Source: Symbiodinium natans (lineage: Eukaryota > Sar > Dinophyceae > Suessiales > Symbiodiniaceae). Taken from it: a DNA stretch of 64,000 bases. The notes beneath the pieces were generated by a model. The model was not told where the DNA came from, did no database searches, and was given only the letters and a program-made list of their open reading frames with translations. The translations under genes were made by a program, and so were the position numbers. Positions 12,501-26,400 of the stretch are shown piece after piece (the stretch's first letter is position 1; each line of letters begins with the position of its first letter). Where the stretch lies: contig CAJNDS010000036.1 in NCBI GenBank assembly GCA_905221605.1, positions 310,001 to 374,000 of the forward strand, given 5' to 3'.

Positions 12501-14304
12501 ATATTATACTATATTATACTATATTATACTATATTATACTATATTATACTATATTATACTATATTGTACTATATTATACTATATATATATATGATATTAT
12601 ATGTGTTTCTATATATACCGATATCGGGACCCGTTGTACTTCCTCTTAGAACGGGGCATGGTAAACTGCACGGTATGTTGCCTTCAATTTGCTGGTGTGA
12701 GTGGCATGATAAGATGTACGGCTTCTAATAGGCATGCGTTCCCCAAAACCCTAAAACCCTAAACCCTAAACCCTAAACCCTAAAACCTAAACGTAAAACC
12801 CTAAACCCGAAATCCTAAATCCTAAACCCTAAACCCTCCATCCTGTTGCGGGATACAGATCTGAATCGAGCCTCCTGGCCTTGCTAATTGAAGTTCTGAA
12901 CTCTAAACCAAACATTTCGATTCTAAACTCTACAGCCAGAATCCGTAAACCCTAAACCCTGAAACTTGCAAAGTCTGAGCCATCAATCACCAACACTTCT
13001 GAACCCCAAGCCTTGGAAATCCATGTTTTTTTTTTTTTTACCTCCCAAGCCCCAAAAAACTGACCTTCTACAGTCAAGCCCTAAACAGGGTTTAGGGTTT
13101 AGGGTTTGGGGTTTAGCGCACCATCTCTTCACTTCTAAACCCTGAGCCCTGAATACCTGGACTTCCAACTTCGAACCCTCGGGTCCGACGTCACCAGACA
13201 TTAAGGTTTAAAGGGCTCAGGGTTTAGGGTTCAGCGTTTAGGGTTTAGGGTTTAGGGTTTTAGGGTTTAGGGTTTAGGGTTTAGGGTTTAGGGTTTGTTG
13301 GAAATACTGCCCACAACATACTAGGGAACCTTGGATTACCTCCCGCTATTAGACCCTAAACTAAACCAACTCGGCAAAGGGTTGAGGGTTGAGGGTTTGG
13401 GTTTTAGAGAACCATGACCCTACATGCCTCAAACCATACCCTAAACCCTAAACCTCAAACCTGAACCCTAAAGCCTGCAAGCCCTAAACCCCGGAAAACC
13501 ATACGTAAACCTAAACCGCAAACCCTAAACCCTAAACCCCAAACCCTAAACCCTAAACCCCAAACCCTACATAAATGCCCCTAGGGCTTGCCGAGCAAGT
13601 CTTGAGCCCCGCGCAAGTCTTGGAAGCGAGCCTGCTGCAACCAGCTACCTTCCTGCGGGTTTAAGGTTTGCAGGGCTTGGGCTTTATCGGGTTTAGGGGG
13701 GGGTTTAGTCCCTAAACCCTAAACCCTAAACCCTGAGCCCTAAGCCCTGAGCCCTAAGCCCTAAACCCTAAGCCCTAAGCCCTAAACCCTAAACCCTAAG
13801 CCCTTTTGCCCTAAACCCTAATTAAACCCTAAGCCCTAAACCCTAAGCCCTAAACCCTAAAAGCCCTAAACCCTAAGCACAAGTGAGGGAACTTCGAGGC
13901 TGCCTGGCTCTGGGGAGTGCCCCTTGGCCTGAGAGGGCCTTTCAACGCAACGAAGCCCTGAGGGTGAACGCACCGCATTATTATTACTATTATTATTATT
14001 ATTACTACTATTACTAATATTACTGTTATTATTATTATTATTATTATTATGATTATTTATCAGTATTATTATTATTATTATTATTATCATTTTTTGTTAT
14101 ATTCGTGTGGATATTTTTATTACGATTATTTTTGTTATCATTATGATTATGATTATTATCATGATGATTTTTTGATTATTGATTATGATGATGATGATTT
14201 TTATTAGTATGATTATGATTATTCTTGTTATGATTCTGATGATTATGATGATTATTTTGCTTATTATGATGTTTCTGATCATTATGATTAATATGACTCT
14301 TCTT

Positions 14305-14341
<37 letters not shown>

Positions 14342-16950
14342 CATGTATATATACATGTAAGAGGTACTTTAAGGCCCAAGTACTCCGTATTAGGTACATG
14401 GACCCTTAGGGAAGCCTAACGAAGCCGAGGGGTGAAGGGTTGTGGGTACTGGGCTAAGCCTAAGAAAGCCTAGGAGTGTGGGGTTGTGGGGTTTAGGCTT
14501 AGGCTTAAGGGTTAAGGGTTAAGGGTTAAGGGTTGGGTTAAGGGTTAAGGGTTAAGGGTTAAGGGTTAAGGGTTAAGGGTTAAGGGTTAAGGGTTAAGGG
14601 TCAAGGGTTAAGGGTTAAGGGTTTAGGGTTTAGGGTCTTCGGTTGAGTGCGTGGGGGTCATTGGATGGCGTTTGAGCCGAGGGGGCTAGGCTACAGATTG
14701 TCGATTCGGAGGCGTACAGGGTTTAGGGTTCTATACCCCATAAACCCTATACAAGCTAACCCCCGAATATAGGGCACGCCCCCCATCCCCCCCCCCCCGC
14801 CCCCAAACAGTAGGCAAATGGAGCCCCAGGTAGGATTTAGAAACTAATTCGGACCATACACGTTTACATGAAACGACTACTGCTGGGGGAGGGGCGGGGA
14901 AGGGAAGCGGGGACTGTGGGTTCCGAGCTTTTGCCTTCAAATGCCCGGCGGCAGCAGCGCCTCTTGAAACATTGCTTCAGGGTTTTCGGGTTTAGGGTTT
15001 AGGGTTTAGGGTTTCGGGTTAGGGTTCAGGGCTAGGGGAGAACAGCTTCTAGAGTTGATCTTGAGGTGTGGCCTTGGTGCCCAGTACCTGGGCCCAACAT
15101 CAGCTTGAGTGTTCGATTAGGGCTTTAGGGTGTAGGGTTTAGGGTTTAGGGCTTAGGGTGTGGCATCGAAATCAGTCAGCACGCAGTGCTTGCCATTGCT
15201 TGCTAAGACAGCTCAGGTCCCTCAAGAGGTGTCCTGTAAGCTGAGATCCCCAACGCCGTACCTGGCTGGGCTTTGGAGTGATTTCTGGGGTTTGGGGTTT
15301 ACGGGTCAGGGTTTTGCAGGGGTTGTTTGCTCGGTGCGAGGAATCTTAAAACTCCGCCAGGATCTGCCAGAAACAAAGCAGTCGCAAGCAAGTCCTAAAC
15401 ACTTCTTGGGTGTTGGGCCTAACATTCAAGTCTGTCAGGGGGTTAGCGCCCTTTGGAAGCCCACAAACCCTAAACCCTCCCTGCAGCCCCGCGATTTTAC
15501 ACATCCCTGGTGCCGGACCCACCCCCCACCAAAGGTAAAACAGCTATTGAAGAGAGCCTAACCGTGGTTATAAACACGCCCCTAAACCCTAAACCCTAAA
15601 CCCTAAACCCTAAACCCTAAAGCCTAAAGCCTAAAGCCTAAACCCTAAACCCCTGCTGCCTAAGCCCAGTCACTGAGGCCCCGAAGCCTCCGCCATGTAG
15701 AGCTTGGGGCTTTGAGGTAAGGGTTTAGGGTTTAGGGCCATTTAGGGTTTAGGGTTTAGGGTTTAGGGCTTAGGGTTTAGGGTTTAGGGTTTAGGGTTTA
15801 GGGTTTAGGGTTTAGGGTTTAGGGTTTAGGTGGCTGCTGGTGAGGCAGTTCCTGAACCCTTGACCCGAAATCCGAAAGCCTACACCCCAAAAACTCTAAG
15901 ATACTCTAAGCCTAGACCCGAAGCCCTTGAACCCTAAACCCTAAACCACTTTACCCGCTTAACCGAGCCCCAAACCCTAAGCCCGAACAATCTACGGCTT
16001 AGGGACCCTATAAAGTCAGAGTCCCTAAACCCTAAACCCTAAACCCTAAACCCTAAACCCTAAACCCTAAACCCTAAACCCTAAACCCTAAACCCTAAAC
16101 CCTAGTCTCCCCCTCAAAAAAAACCGTGCCAGGGCCGCCAGGCGCACGCGAGCACCTCGGAGCTTGCGCACCCGGAAGAGGGGTTAGGGTTTAGGGTTTA
16201 GGGTTTAGGGTTTAGGGTTTAGGTTTAGGGTTTAGGGTTCAGGGGTCTCAGTTTAGGGCCTAAGTACCTCTCTCTTTATCTCTGTCGTTTTCGCTTTGTT
16301 GAGGTGCTAAACTCGCACAAGCCATTGCGTTCAGGGTCGTTTGGGGGTTGGGGTTTAGGGTTTAGATAGGACTCTTGGTCCCTTGGTGCTGCCGCGCTAG
16401 CTCTCACTGATACATTGTAAGTATTACGAGGGTTTAGTAAGTTCAGAGTTTAGGGTTTAAATGGCTTAGGGCTTGGGGCTTAGGTTATTGGAACTATGTC
16501 TGGCAGCCCTACTCGTGACCAGCTCAACAAAGATCAACCCAAAGCTCCCGGAACCCGAAATGAAACTTCTTGGAAACTGAGGGGCTCCGTTTTGGGTCTC
16601 CTGATAAGGGGATTCTGCCTTAAATGCAAGGGGCAACTATGCTATAGGGTTCAATTGAAGCCCCTAGTCCCTGATCCCTAAACCCTCCCCTGCACCCTCC
16701 AATCCTTAGCCCTCAGAGTCCCCCTGCGTGGTTCACCCACACCAGGAAGATGAAAATCTTGCAAATGCCGAGCACAATGCGACTCACCTGCATAGGTTTC
16801 GGTTTGGGTTTCAGCTTCCGTTTGGGCGGGAAGGGGTGGGAGGGTTTAGGGTTTAGGGTTTAGGGTTTAGGGTTTAGGGTTTAGGGTTTAGGGTTTAGGG
16901 TTTAGGGTTTAGGGTTTAGGGTTTAGGGTTTAGGGTTTAGGGTTTAGGGT

Positions 16951-16989
<39 letters not shown>

Positions 16990-19900
16990 GGTTTAGGGTT
17001 TAGGGTTTAGGGTTTAGGGTTTAGGGTGGGAGGGGGGGGGGGGGGGCCGGGCTTAGGCTTTCGGGACACAGATGGTTTTGAAACACTGTGGGGCATATTA
17101 TATTAAAACCCTAAGCCCTATAAGCCCCAGACCCAAAACCCAAACCGTAGAGGGGTCTCTTGCCAAGGCCCCACTACTCTCCCTTGACTCGGTTCCGTAG
17201 TATCCAAACCCTTCTTCTGGGTGTAGCGTAGGAATCATGGGTTTACAAGGGATCCCTGGCCGACAAGAGGGGAATTAAGCGTACTGCTTAAGAGATTCGG
17301 AGGTCGAGCTGCTATGTGCAGGAGGCTTCTGAAATCAGAGGATCCAACCCCTCGGGTTAGATCAATGTCGGTTTCTGTGGTTCGAGCAGAGATCCTAGCT
17401 TGAAGAACTGGCCTTGGTACCCCAAGACCTGAACCCTCAGGAAGCCCCTACAGCCCGAAGCCGAAACCCTTCGGTACCTTGTACCCCCCCCGGTATATAA
17501 TCGTTAAAGGCATTACATTTACATGGAAATTGGTCTAAATAGCTGTTCCAAAAAACCCTATATTTCCCACAAAGCAACCTGACCAAAGCTTCCCGATCAA
17601 CCCCATAAACCCTAAACCCCAAACCAACTCCCTACAGGCACCCAATCCCCAACTTCCCCCCCCCCCTTACGAAGACACCGAGTAGACCTGAGATCCAAAC
17701 ACCTCCAAGACTTGAACCCCTCAACCCCCCCGGAAGGCTAACCCTTACAAAGCTCCTTGGGGTGTGCTTTAGGGTTTAGGGTTTAGGGTTTAGGGGTTTA
17801 GGTTTTAGGGTTTAGGGTATATAGGGATGGCCCCACTACCCTCGCCCAGCCAGCCTCAGACTGGAAGTAGTAGTGGAACCTTAGGTTGGCAGGAGGGATA
17901 AACACCCAACAGTTCGTGTTTACGGTTTAGGGTTTAGGGTTTAGGGTTTAGTCATTTTCTCTCGGGGGGAGGGGGTACAACATCTGTTTATCAGAATACA
18001 CAAGAGAAGGCACCACAATTGGGGTCCAGGTCGGGTTCATGGTTCGGAGTTCAACCGATCACGGAGGTCATCCATGGTGCTTAGCGGGCAGCCGGCAGTG
18101 AGTAATTCCTGTTTGCAGGGTGCTTTGCTTTGGGCGTTAGCGGACAGCCGGCGGTGGGTAATGACTGTGTGTAGGGTGCTCTTGGCATTTTCAAATGTCC
18201 AGACTCCGGACGCAGCCAAGGTGTCTGCAGTGCACAGAATACTGGTTCATAGTTGGGATAGTAATAAAATTTTAAAACTTTATTCCTTATTGAGTTTAAG
18301 TACCCTAAAAAATGTAAAATGTTACCCCACTATGATAAAGAATATGGTTGTTGTTCAAAACTCTTGTGCCATTCCTAAGGCTGCAGGTTTCCCTTGCCCC
18401 TCGCCCTGTGGTTGGCCATGCAGGCAAAATACGCCAACTAGAAAACTTGATACTCACACAATGCAGCGGCGATCGTTGTAGAATCTTGCGCTCGCCCTCG
18501 TGCCCCCCTTGCTCCATGCGGGTTGTGGGCGACATGGTTAGCGCAAGCAACATATGCATGGCCGCCGTACTCTACTGTTTGAGGCGGGGGTCCACCATAT
18601 ATCTTTGCACAGATGCTCATTCAAAAACACATACATGTCACAGGCATTCCATAACTAGCTGGTTCCCAAATCCCCCTGCTAAGAAGCAGAAAGCGTCGGG
18701 GTCTCGGGTTCAGGGTTTAGGGATGAGTTCTTTTCGCGTGGTCGGGATGGTTCAGGATTTAGGGTTTAGGGCTCAGGATGTAGGACTTCCTAAGGGGCAC
18801 CTCCAAGAAACTAAGACCTGCAGTCGTAGATTTTGGGGCTGAGGTTTGGGGACTGCTAGGGTTTAGGGCTGATGCTTTTTCAGGGTGTTGGGGTTTATCG
18901 GGTAAATAGGGTATCTAGGAAACCCTAAACCCTAAACCCTAAACCCTAAACCCTAAACCCTAAACCCTAAACGCTAAACCCTAAACCCTAACTTTTAGGG
19001 TTTTAGACGTTAGGATTATTTAGGGTTGCCTCAAGCTGTGCTGCCAAGCAGCAGCACCCGCACCGACTCCGGCAGCTGGTTCACGTTCAGGAGGCGCCTG
19101 GGCACCGCCACCCCGAGCCCACCCTAAACCCTGAACCCTAAACCCTAAACCCTAAACCCTAAACCCTAGAGCCTAAAAATTTGAAACCCAAACGCTTCCC
19201 CTGAATCCCAGCTGAATATTCTGGACTTTACGCCCCGGTTTAAGTTATTGGCCCTGAAAAGCCTCCCCGAACTCCAACCTACCTACATTCCGCGTGATAA
19301 ACTGGTCCACCCTAAACCCTAGACCCTAAAACCCGACTATACAGGGTGCAGCGGTGGAAGGTTTCGGGATGCCCCGCAGGTGGGTGCTCGATCCCCCCAC
19401 CCCCCGACTTTGAAAGGGTTGAAGGGCGTTTATGGTTTTGGGGTTTAGTAGGGTTCTAGCAAACCAAAATTAATCCATGGTTCACGGGGTTTCTGACCCA
19501 CTACTCACGTGTAGGCGAGTCAGACAAAAGCTCTTGAGAAGGCTGGCCATGTTGTTGATGGAATTGCTTGGGCAGAGCGTGCCTCCGCTTGCCGTGCGAG
19601 AGCACCGCCAAGCCATCGCCGCTGCACTTGTGGCAAATGACGGAAGACCGTCTGTGTCAGAGAAGGGAACGTTTCTCTGCAGCAACCCAAAGCACCTGCA
19701 AGCTTATTGGATCTAAATTCCCGAAATTGACCCTAAATCGGGGCGGATGGGTCTGTGTTGTACGGCGTGGCAATTTACGGTCTGGGACCCCCCCCCCCCC
19801 CAATCACCCCTTTGAAAAAGTTTAGGGCAGAAGCCTGTTTATAAGGTACCTCATCTGGCAACTCGCCTCCCCAAACAGTTCTTCATGTGTTTATTTACTT

Positions 19901-20360
19901 ATGTTTATTATTTTCTTTATATATATATATATACATACAGTTATTTTATTCTATTTTTTTGGTTTAGGGTGGGGGGGGGGGCTGGGGCTTAGGGACAAGG
20001 ACAGCCCTCATCATATTCTTGGCATCCGGCCATAGACGCATCATCCGAATCATCCGGATGCTCTTGATCTCAGCGAAGGGCTTTAGAAGAGCTGGCTTGT
20101 GACGAATGATTCTGCACAGTTTGGGTCCTTACATCAGCTTACCTTGAAAAGAGAAAGAGAGGCTTGAACTATTCACAAGTGTATACGATCTGTCCCAGGT
20201 GTCCCGATGTGTAGACCCCCTAGGAGCCTACAACTCTGCAGTTGCATAGACAGACTTTCAAGAAAAAAATGGTGTAGGCCCTAACATAACATTCATACGA
20301 ACAGAAGCCCCAAACACACACCCTTTTATCCCAACCCCCCCCCCTCCCCCGCCCCCCGCG

Positions 20361-20444
<84 letters not shown>

Positions 20445-23400
20445 TCCCCCCGCCCCCGAAAAAAAACACAGCTTCGCAGTGGCTGGTCAAAAAGAGGGTT
20501 TAGATGCGCCGGGCGGTGGGTTTAGGGTGTAGAGTTCAGGGGTTTGGGTACAATGCACAAGCCTTCCCCTACACCTCAAACCTCAAACCTCCAAATTTGT
20601 CCCTGTGACAGGCATCAACGGCCACACTTTAGAGTTTAGGGCTTCGGTGTCTAGAGGTTTAGGGTTTAGGAGGGTTCAGGGTACAGGTTTTGATCCATGA
20701 GTCATTCCTGATAACAAAACAACGGCGTTCAGCTGTTTTTTGGGCCAAGCCCTAGATACCAGACATCACATGGACGGTTCTGTAAACGAAGGTTCCTTGG
20801 AGCCCTAAACTTGCGGGCAGAGCAACAGATTCTTGGTCAGGACTCACCACACCTATGGCTTACCCCAACACTCAAAACCCCAAAATCCTAAACTTTCCTA
20901 ATCATCCCTAAGCCAGACATCAACCCCTTGCAGGGTTTTTGGGGTTTAGGGTTCAGGTCCTGAACCCCACAAACCCTAAACCCTAAACCCTAAACCCGAC
21001 ACCCGCAACCACCACGGCATCCCGGCTGTCTTCCCCATGCGGGCGGCGTTCAAGCTACCGACGCCGCCGATGGCCACCTGCAGAGTGGAAAGCTGCGGTG
21101 CCTAGGGTTTAGGGTTTAGGGTTTAGGGTTTAGGGTTTAGGGTTTAGGGTTTAGGGTTTAGGGTTTAGGGTTTAGGGTTTAGGGTTTAGGGTTTAGGCTT
21201 TAGGCTTTAGGCTTTAGGCTTTAGGGTTTAGGGTTTAGGGTTTAGGGATTAGGGATTAGGGTTTAGGGTTTAGGGTTTAGGGTTTAGACCTTAAGGCTCA
21301 AGTGAGTTATAAATAGGGTGATAAGCACTCTGAATAAGGTTATAACCGATGAGGACTGTAGTTACCATCCTTCTGACCCTGCTTATAACTACCCATGAAC
21401 CTCCAAGTAGGCGTTGGGGGCTCTAGTGGTTTTTACTGGGATATAAAACCTGAACACTAAACCCTCAAAAACCCTGTCAACCCAAGACGGAACCCAGAAC
21501 GTGAGCCCCCGAAAAAGGGGAATAATTAAGGGTTTACTGTAAGGGATATGTCGGATACTCGTAGCCCTACTAAGAACTACCCATGGACCTTCTAGTATAC
21601 TTGGCATCTTGGATCTTGACGCGCTAAGTTCAAGTGCAAGGCCTCAGCCCAATCGACGCAGAGCATGGAGACGTCCTGGGTGCCAGATCAACCCTCAACC
21701 CTGAACCCTACGTAAAAGCCAAAGGTGAAGTCCGCTGTTGGATGTCCTTTGTCAGGAACCCTGCTCTGAAAAAAACGTACTTCAAAATGTACCTCCCCCC
21801 CCAAGAAAGATCGTTGCAAAAACCGACCAACGCTTCGGTGTTCCCTGAAGAAGGTTTAGGGTTTGGGGCTTAGGGATGTAAGGTTTAGGGTTTATAGAAT
21901 CAGTTTAGAACCGAGCCCAAAACCCCTGAACACCGATTGAATGCTAAATCCTAATCCTAAACCCCGAAGCCCTAAGCCCTATACCCCCCCCCCCCCCCCC
22001 CCCGCCCACCGAACCTCAAACCCTGCAAAAAAGGCCCCTGCAACCTGAAACCTACCACCCTGGCCCGAAACCCTTGACGCCTAAACCACAAAACCTCCAT
22101 ATGCCTAAGGACCCCCCACCCCCCCCCCACAAAAAAAAAAAAAAAACAGACAATACTCCCTACTTCCCTTATAAGGAAAAACTCTCTTTTATCGGGGGCA
22201 CTGGGGCTTCGTAAGCTACTAATAGCAAAAACAATCTGCGCTCTGATGGCTCTTCTCTTCGTCTGAGCCCAGGGCTAGAGACATCCACGTTCTCGCATAG
22301 TGAGGTATAACCTCCGGCAGGGCCAGACTTTTGGGTTTGGGGTATGGGGTTGGGGCTTAGGGTTTAGGGTTTAGGGTGACTTTACATTATTGAACCCATT
22401 TTAGGGTCTTATGTATGGGCCCTCCCGCTAAAATTCCTGATGACAAGGATTTTGGGGTTTGGGGTTTCCCTAAACCATAGACCCTTCAAACCCTAAACCC
22501 TAAACCCGAAACTCTAAACCGTCCGGTTGGCCTTTCCAACCCTGCCATGAAAGACGTTTAGGGGTTGACGTTGAGTTTCAGCAGTCACGCAGCCAAAGTT
22601 GGGCATCAAATCCCCCCCCAGGGCCGACATGTTTCAATACTATAAGGAAGAGGTTTGATTTGCTAGAAAAATTGAGGGTCGAGATTGACCACTTGGGATG
22701 TGGGGAAATCCCCCTATACTATCACCATGTCTGTTGGCATGGGTTGGCATGGTGTTTGCAGCCCCTGCCCCAGAGCACGCCAAAAGCATGATTCCATCTG
22801 ATTCCCAGTCCCCCGGCTCGAAAGTTCGAGCCCCGAGCCCGGCCAACAGCTAGTTCCCAACCGTTCCGATGTTAGGATTCTTGCTTGGGGCCAAATGCCT
22901 TAAACCCTGAACCCTAAACCCTAAACCCTTCATGCTTACCTTTCTTTCTGCTCAAGCATACCTACGATCATTAGACTGAGTGCTAGCGCGAAGCCAGCGA
23001 AGTACTAGCGCCACGTTGGTGTTTAATTAAGGAGCTGTACTTGGGGGGCCGCCTCAGAACGAAGACATAAAAAGAAACTAGATCATGGTTCGTGTGCCTT
23101 TCGAGTTTAAAAACAAGGCTTTTGAGAGCTCACCATATAGGGCCTATGCTACTAATGGTTATGATCCACAGCTTATACTACTGAAATTCACCAGAAAGAA
23201 TTCATACTCATAAGCAATGTAGGTACAGTAGTCGGAGGTGCAGGGCAGTCGCACCTTCTCAGGCCGCATCTCCACCACGTCGCCAGGAAGCATGTAGCCC
23301 GTGACGAATGAAAGTGGGAAGTCAACGGACCAGAATAAGCGCACCTGATTATTTCCAGCATCGTTGGGGTTTGTGAAGGGTTTAGGGTTTAGGGTTTAGG

Positions 23401-26400
23401 GTTGTCCACACCTGATAGTCAGCTTGGATGGCCCTTAGAACCCTCTCTGAACATGTAGTCCTGAATGTTCCGAGAGCCTACCGAGTCAGCATCTTCGGGG
23501 TTTATGCCAGGTGTTTAGGCCTTTTCCAGGCGCTTCTAGGCGTGGTTGTCCAGTAACCTGGGGGGAATGTAACGTTAACCTTGGGGATTTTTAAGGGGAT
23601 TGCAGTACCCCAAAAAGGTTGAAGGTTACCTACTCTACTACTAGGTAGGGCTTCGGAGTGTAGAAGGGTGTTTAGGGTAGGGTTCACTGGGCTGCTCCGA
23701 GGGATTTGGATTTTCGGGTTTGGGGCTCTTAAGCCCTAAACCCTGAACCCTGAACCCTAAACCAAAAGCCCCGAATCCTAAACCCTAATGGGCTTTAGCG
23801 AGCTTGACGGCCATGCATGGGTTCGGGCCCATGGGGCTTTTACGTGGGCGCCTCGATGTTATAGGGGTCAGGGTCAACTCCCTAAAGTTTTACAGCTCTT
23901 TTAGTTTTGGGGTCCCTAAACCCCTAGACCCTGAACTTGAACCCTGAAGCCTGAGCCCTGAACCCTGCCTTTTTGTTTCTATAGCAGGGTCCGCGACTTC
24001 GAAAACCCTACTTCTAGGACTTACATGCTTTGCAGCCTCACCGTGCCTGCCACTCCAAAGCCCTGCAACATGCGGGAGCCTATGAAGTCAAGAGTGCAAA
24101 GCCCCACCCTAAACCCTGCCTAAACCCCATAAACCCTACGAGTATATATGTAACCCTTAAAATCCCAAGACACCCCAGAAACCCGACCCCATATCCCCCC
24201 AAAGAAAACGAGACCACCGAAAGCCCCAAGAAAAACCCAAACAGCCTTAGGTGGGGCTTGTCGCTCAACCCCAAACCCCAAACCCTAAACCCTTAACCCT
24301 AAACCCCAAACCCTAAACCCTAAACCCTAAACCCTGAACAGTTGAACCGTCACACTAAGCCCCAACGCCGATTGGATTTTGTTGCCGAAGCCTGGGCTCT
24401 AACAAAAACAACTCCAGGCGTTTCAGGACTCGCTCCTAGAAATTTAGAACTTAGGGGCTTATCGGGGGCTTAGGCTCTCAGCCTACACTTCAAAAACCTA
24501 CTACAAGGGTGGCTGTCAAAATTATGGTCCCCTTTTGGGGTGTACCCTAAATATTAGGTGCCGTATTATCATAGGGATCCAAAAAGGACAATAATTTTGA
24601 CTACCGCCCAGAAATTGTTTAAGGTTTTAGAGCCTCTTCGTTCCATCTTCGGCCGTGGGGCGATCCAGGCGATGAAGTCGAGGACGACGGAAGGCCCAAG
24701 GTCAAACAGTGACAGCGGGATCATCTGGCCAAAGTGGGAGAGTTACCGTGCAGAGGTTGGGGTAGTTAGGGTTTAGGGTCTAGGGTTCTATGTATGGAGT
24801 CGGTGCCAAGGGCAGTTAGGGTGTAGGATTCAGGGTTTACTTGAAGGTTCATGGTAGTAAGAACTAGGGTTACAAGTACCGAAACTAAGATTATAACCAC
24901 TTAGAGCTCTTGTTACCTTACTTACAGATCCGTACTTCTAACTACCCATAAACCTCCAAGTAGGGTTTGGGGCTCAAGGTTTTGGGGTAGGTAAGGGCTG
25001 AGAATTGTTCATCGGACCGCTAGGGCCACCTGGCAAGACCTCCCGAAAAAAGGCACGTGTTCGGTTCTATAAGTGCCTCTTAGATCTTCTGGTGGCTTCA
25101 TACGGGATTGGGTTGGGGTTGTTTTTGTTTAGGGGGGGTGACATCGTGCACCCTCAGGATCATATTGGTTGGCATCGCCCTCTTTTGAGAGCAACGCGCT
25201 AAGTAGGAAGAGATCTCATATCTCAGAGCACCCTAAGCCCTAAACACCCTGTTCTGAAGGCTCCTTTTTTCGGTCAGGGACCTTAAAATGCGGTACCGGC
25301 ATCCATGTCAGGGGAAGCTGTGTCCCGCGTGGTCGTCGCCTTCGTGCCGGCGCCCACCTCAAGGGAGGCTGTGCGTTCGTCACCCTCCTGCCAATGCCAG
25401 CGGCCACCTCACTGGGAGGCTGTGCGTTCGTCACCCTCCTGCCAATGCCAGCGGCCACCTCACTGGGAGGCTGTGCGTTCGTCACCCTCCTGCCAATGCC
25501 AGCGGCCACCTCACTGGGAGGCTGTGCGTTCGTCACCCTCCTGCCAATGCCAGCGGCCACCTCACCGGGAGGCTGCGCGTTCGTCACCCTCCTGCCAGCG
25601 CCCACATGGGGCTGTACAACAACCCCGATGGAAACCTGCTGGTCCCCAAAAATGTCATCGTTTTTTTTTACTCCTTATCGTTTTACAGTGTATGCGCACA
25701 AAACACAGTATTGTTGGCTAGAATTCTTATCGTTTTACAGCGGTTGCTTATAAAAGGAAATGCTTCGGAGCACTTGGTTTCCACCAGGCCCCCAGAGACA
25801 CCACAAGACCAGAGTCACCACAGGGCACACATCTTCAACCCTGGAATGGTCCAGGTCCTTCAACAGACCCCATCGTGAACAAAAAGTTATCGTTCTGGTT
25901 ATCGTTTTGATATCGTTTTTGACCTAAAGAACTCGGGGTGTGAGGGTGTAAGGGCTGTTAGGCGTGTAAGGGGCCACACAACAAAAACCCTGCAGAAAGT
26001 TATCGTTTTATTTTACTCCTTATCGTTTTACAAGCTAAACGATACTCGGGCGCACTCCTTTCTAAACCGCAAGCCGCGGGGTTATTATACAACCCCACAT
26101 CAAGGGAGGCCGCGCGGTGGTAAATTTGCCACCTTCTCCCTTGCCGCCCTGGCGGCAGGGTCTGACGACTTCTCCTTCCAGCCGCTCCCTCCATGCTCTT
26201 CTTCCTACTAATTGCTTAAGAACCCCCAAAAAACAAACAAGTATTATTCCTTATAAGGGCAATATAGGGATTCTTTGAAAATTCTTTTGGGGTTCTTAAG
26301 CAACTAGTAGCTTGTGCTTGTCTCCTTCAGCTCGGCCTTGACCATTGGCTCGGAGAGCCCCGGAAGAAAAACCACACGGGGATTGACGATAGTAGGGGCA

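Noticed and set aside
14640-14715. A pore-loop exon candidate (QTPSNDPHALN) on minus
   Set aside because: Initially attractive, but the pore helix and filter region were found at 10493 and 9228 with matching phases.
19025-19125. A leucine-rich-repeat exon (LLNVNQLPESVRVLLLGSTA) on minus
   Set aside because: The peptide is suggestive, but no neighbouring repeat unit or in-phase exon was found, and its flanking heptamers are not in the usual orientation.
22784-22850. A tRNA or hairpin around GGCTCGAAAGTTCGAGCC
   Set aside because: A clear 8-bp hairpin exists, but no anticodon arm or acceptor stem could be assigned.
24028-24102. A minus exon ending at a strong GTAAGT (SRMLQGFGVAGTVRLQS)
   Set aside because: It falls between channel exons 2 and 3, which already join exactly in phase, so it does not belong to that gene; no other gene accommodates it.
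25240-25605. A repeat protein with a 17-residue unit
   Set aside because: The 51-bp period keeps several frames open on both strands; there are no splice signals or non-repeat flanks that support translation.
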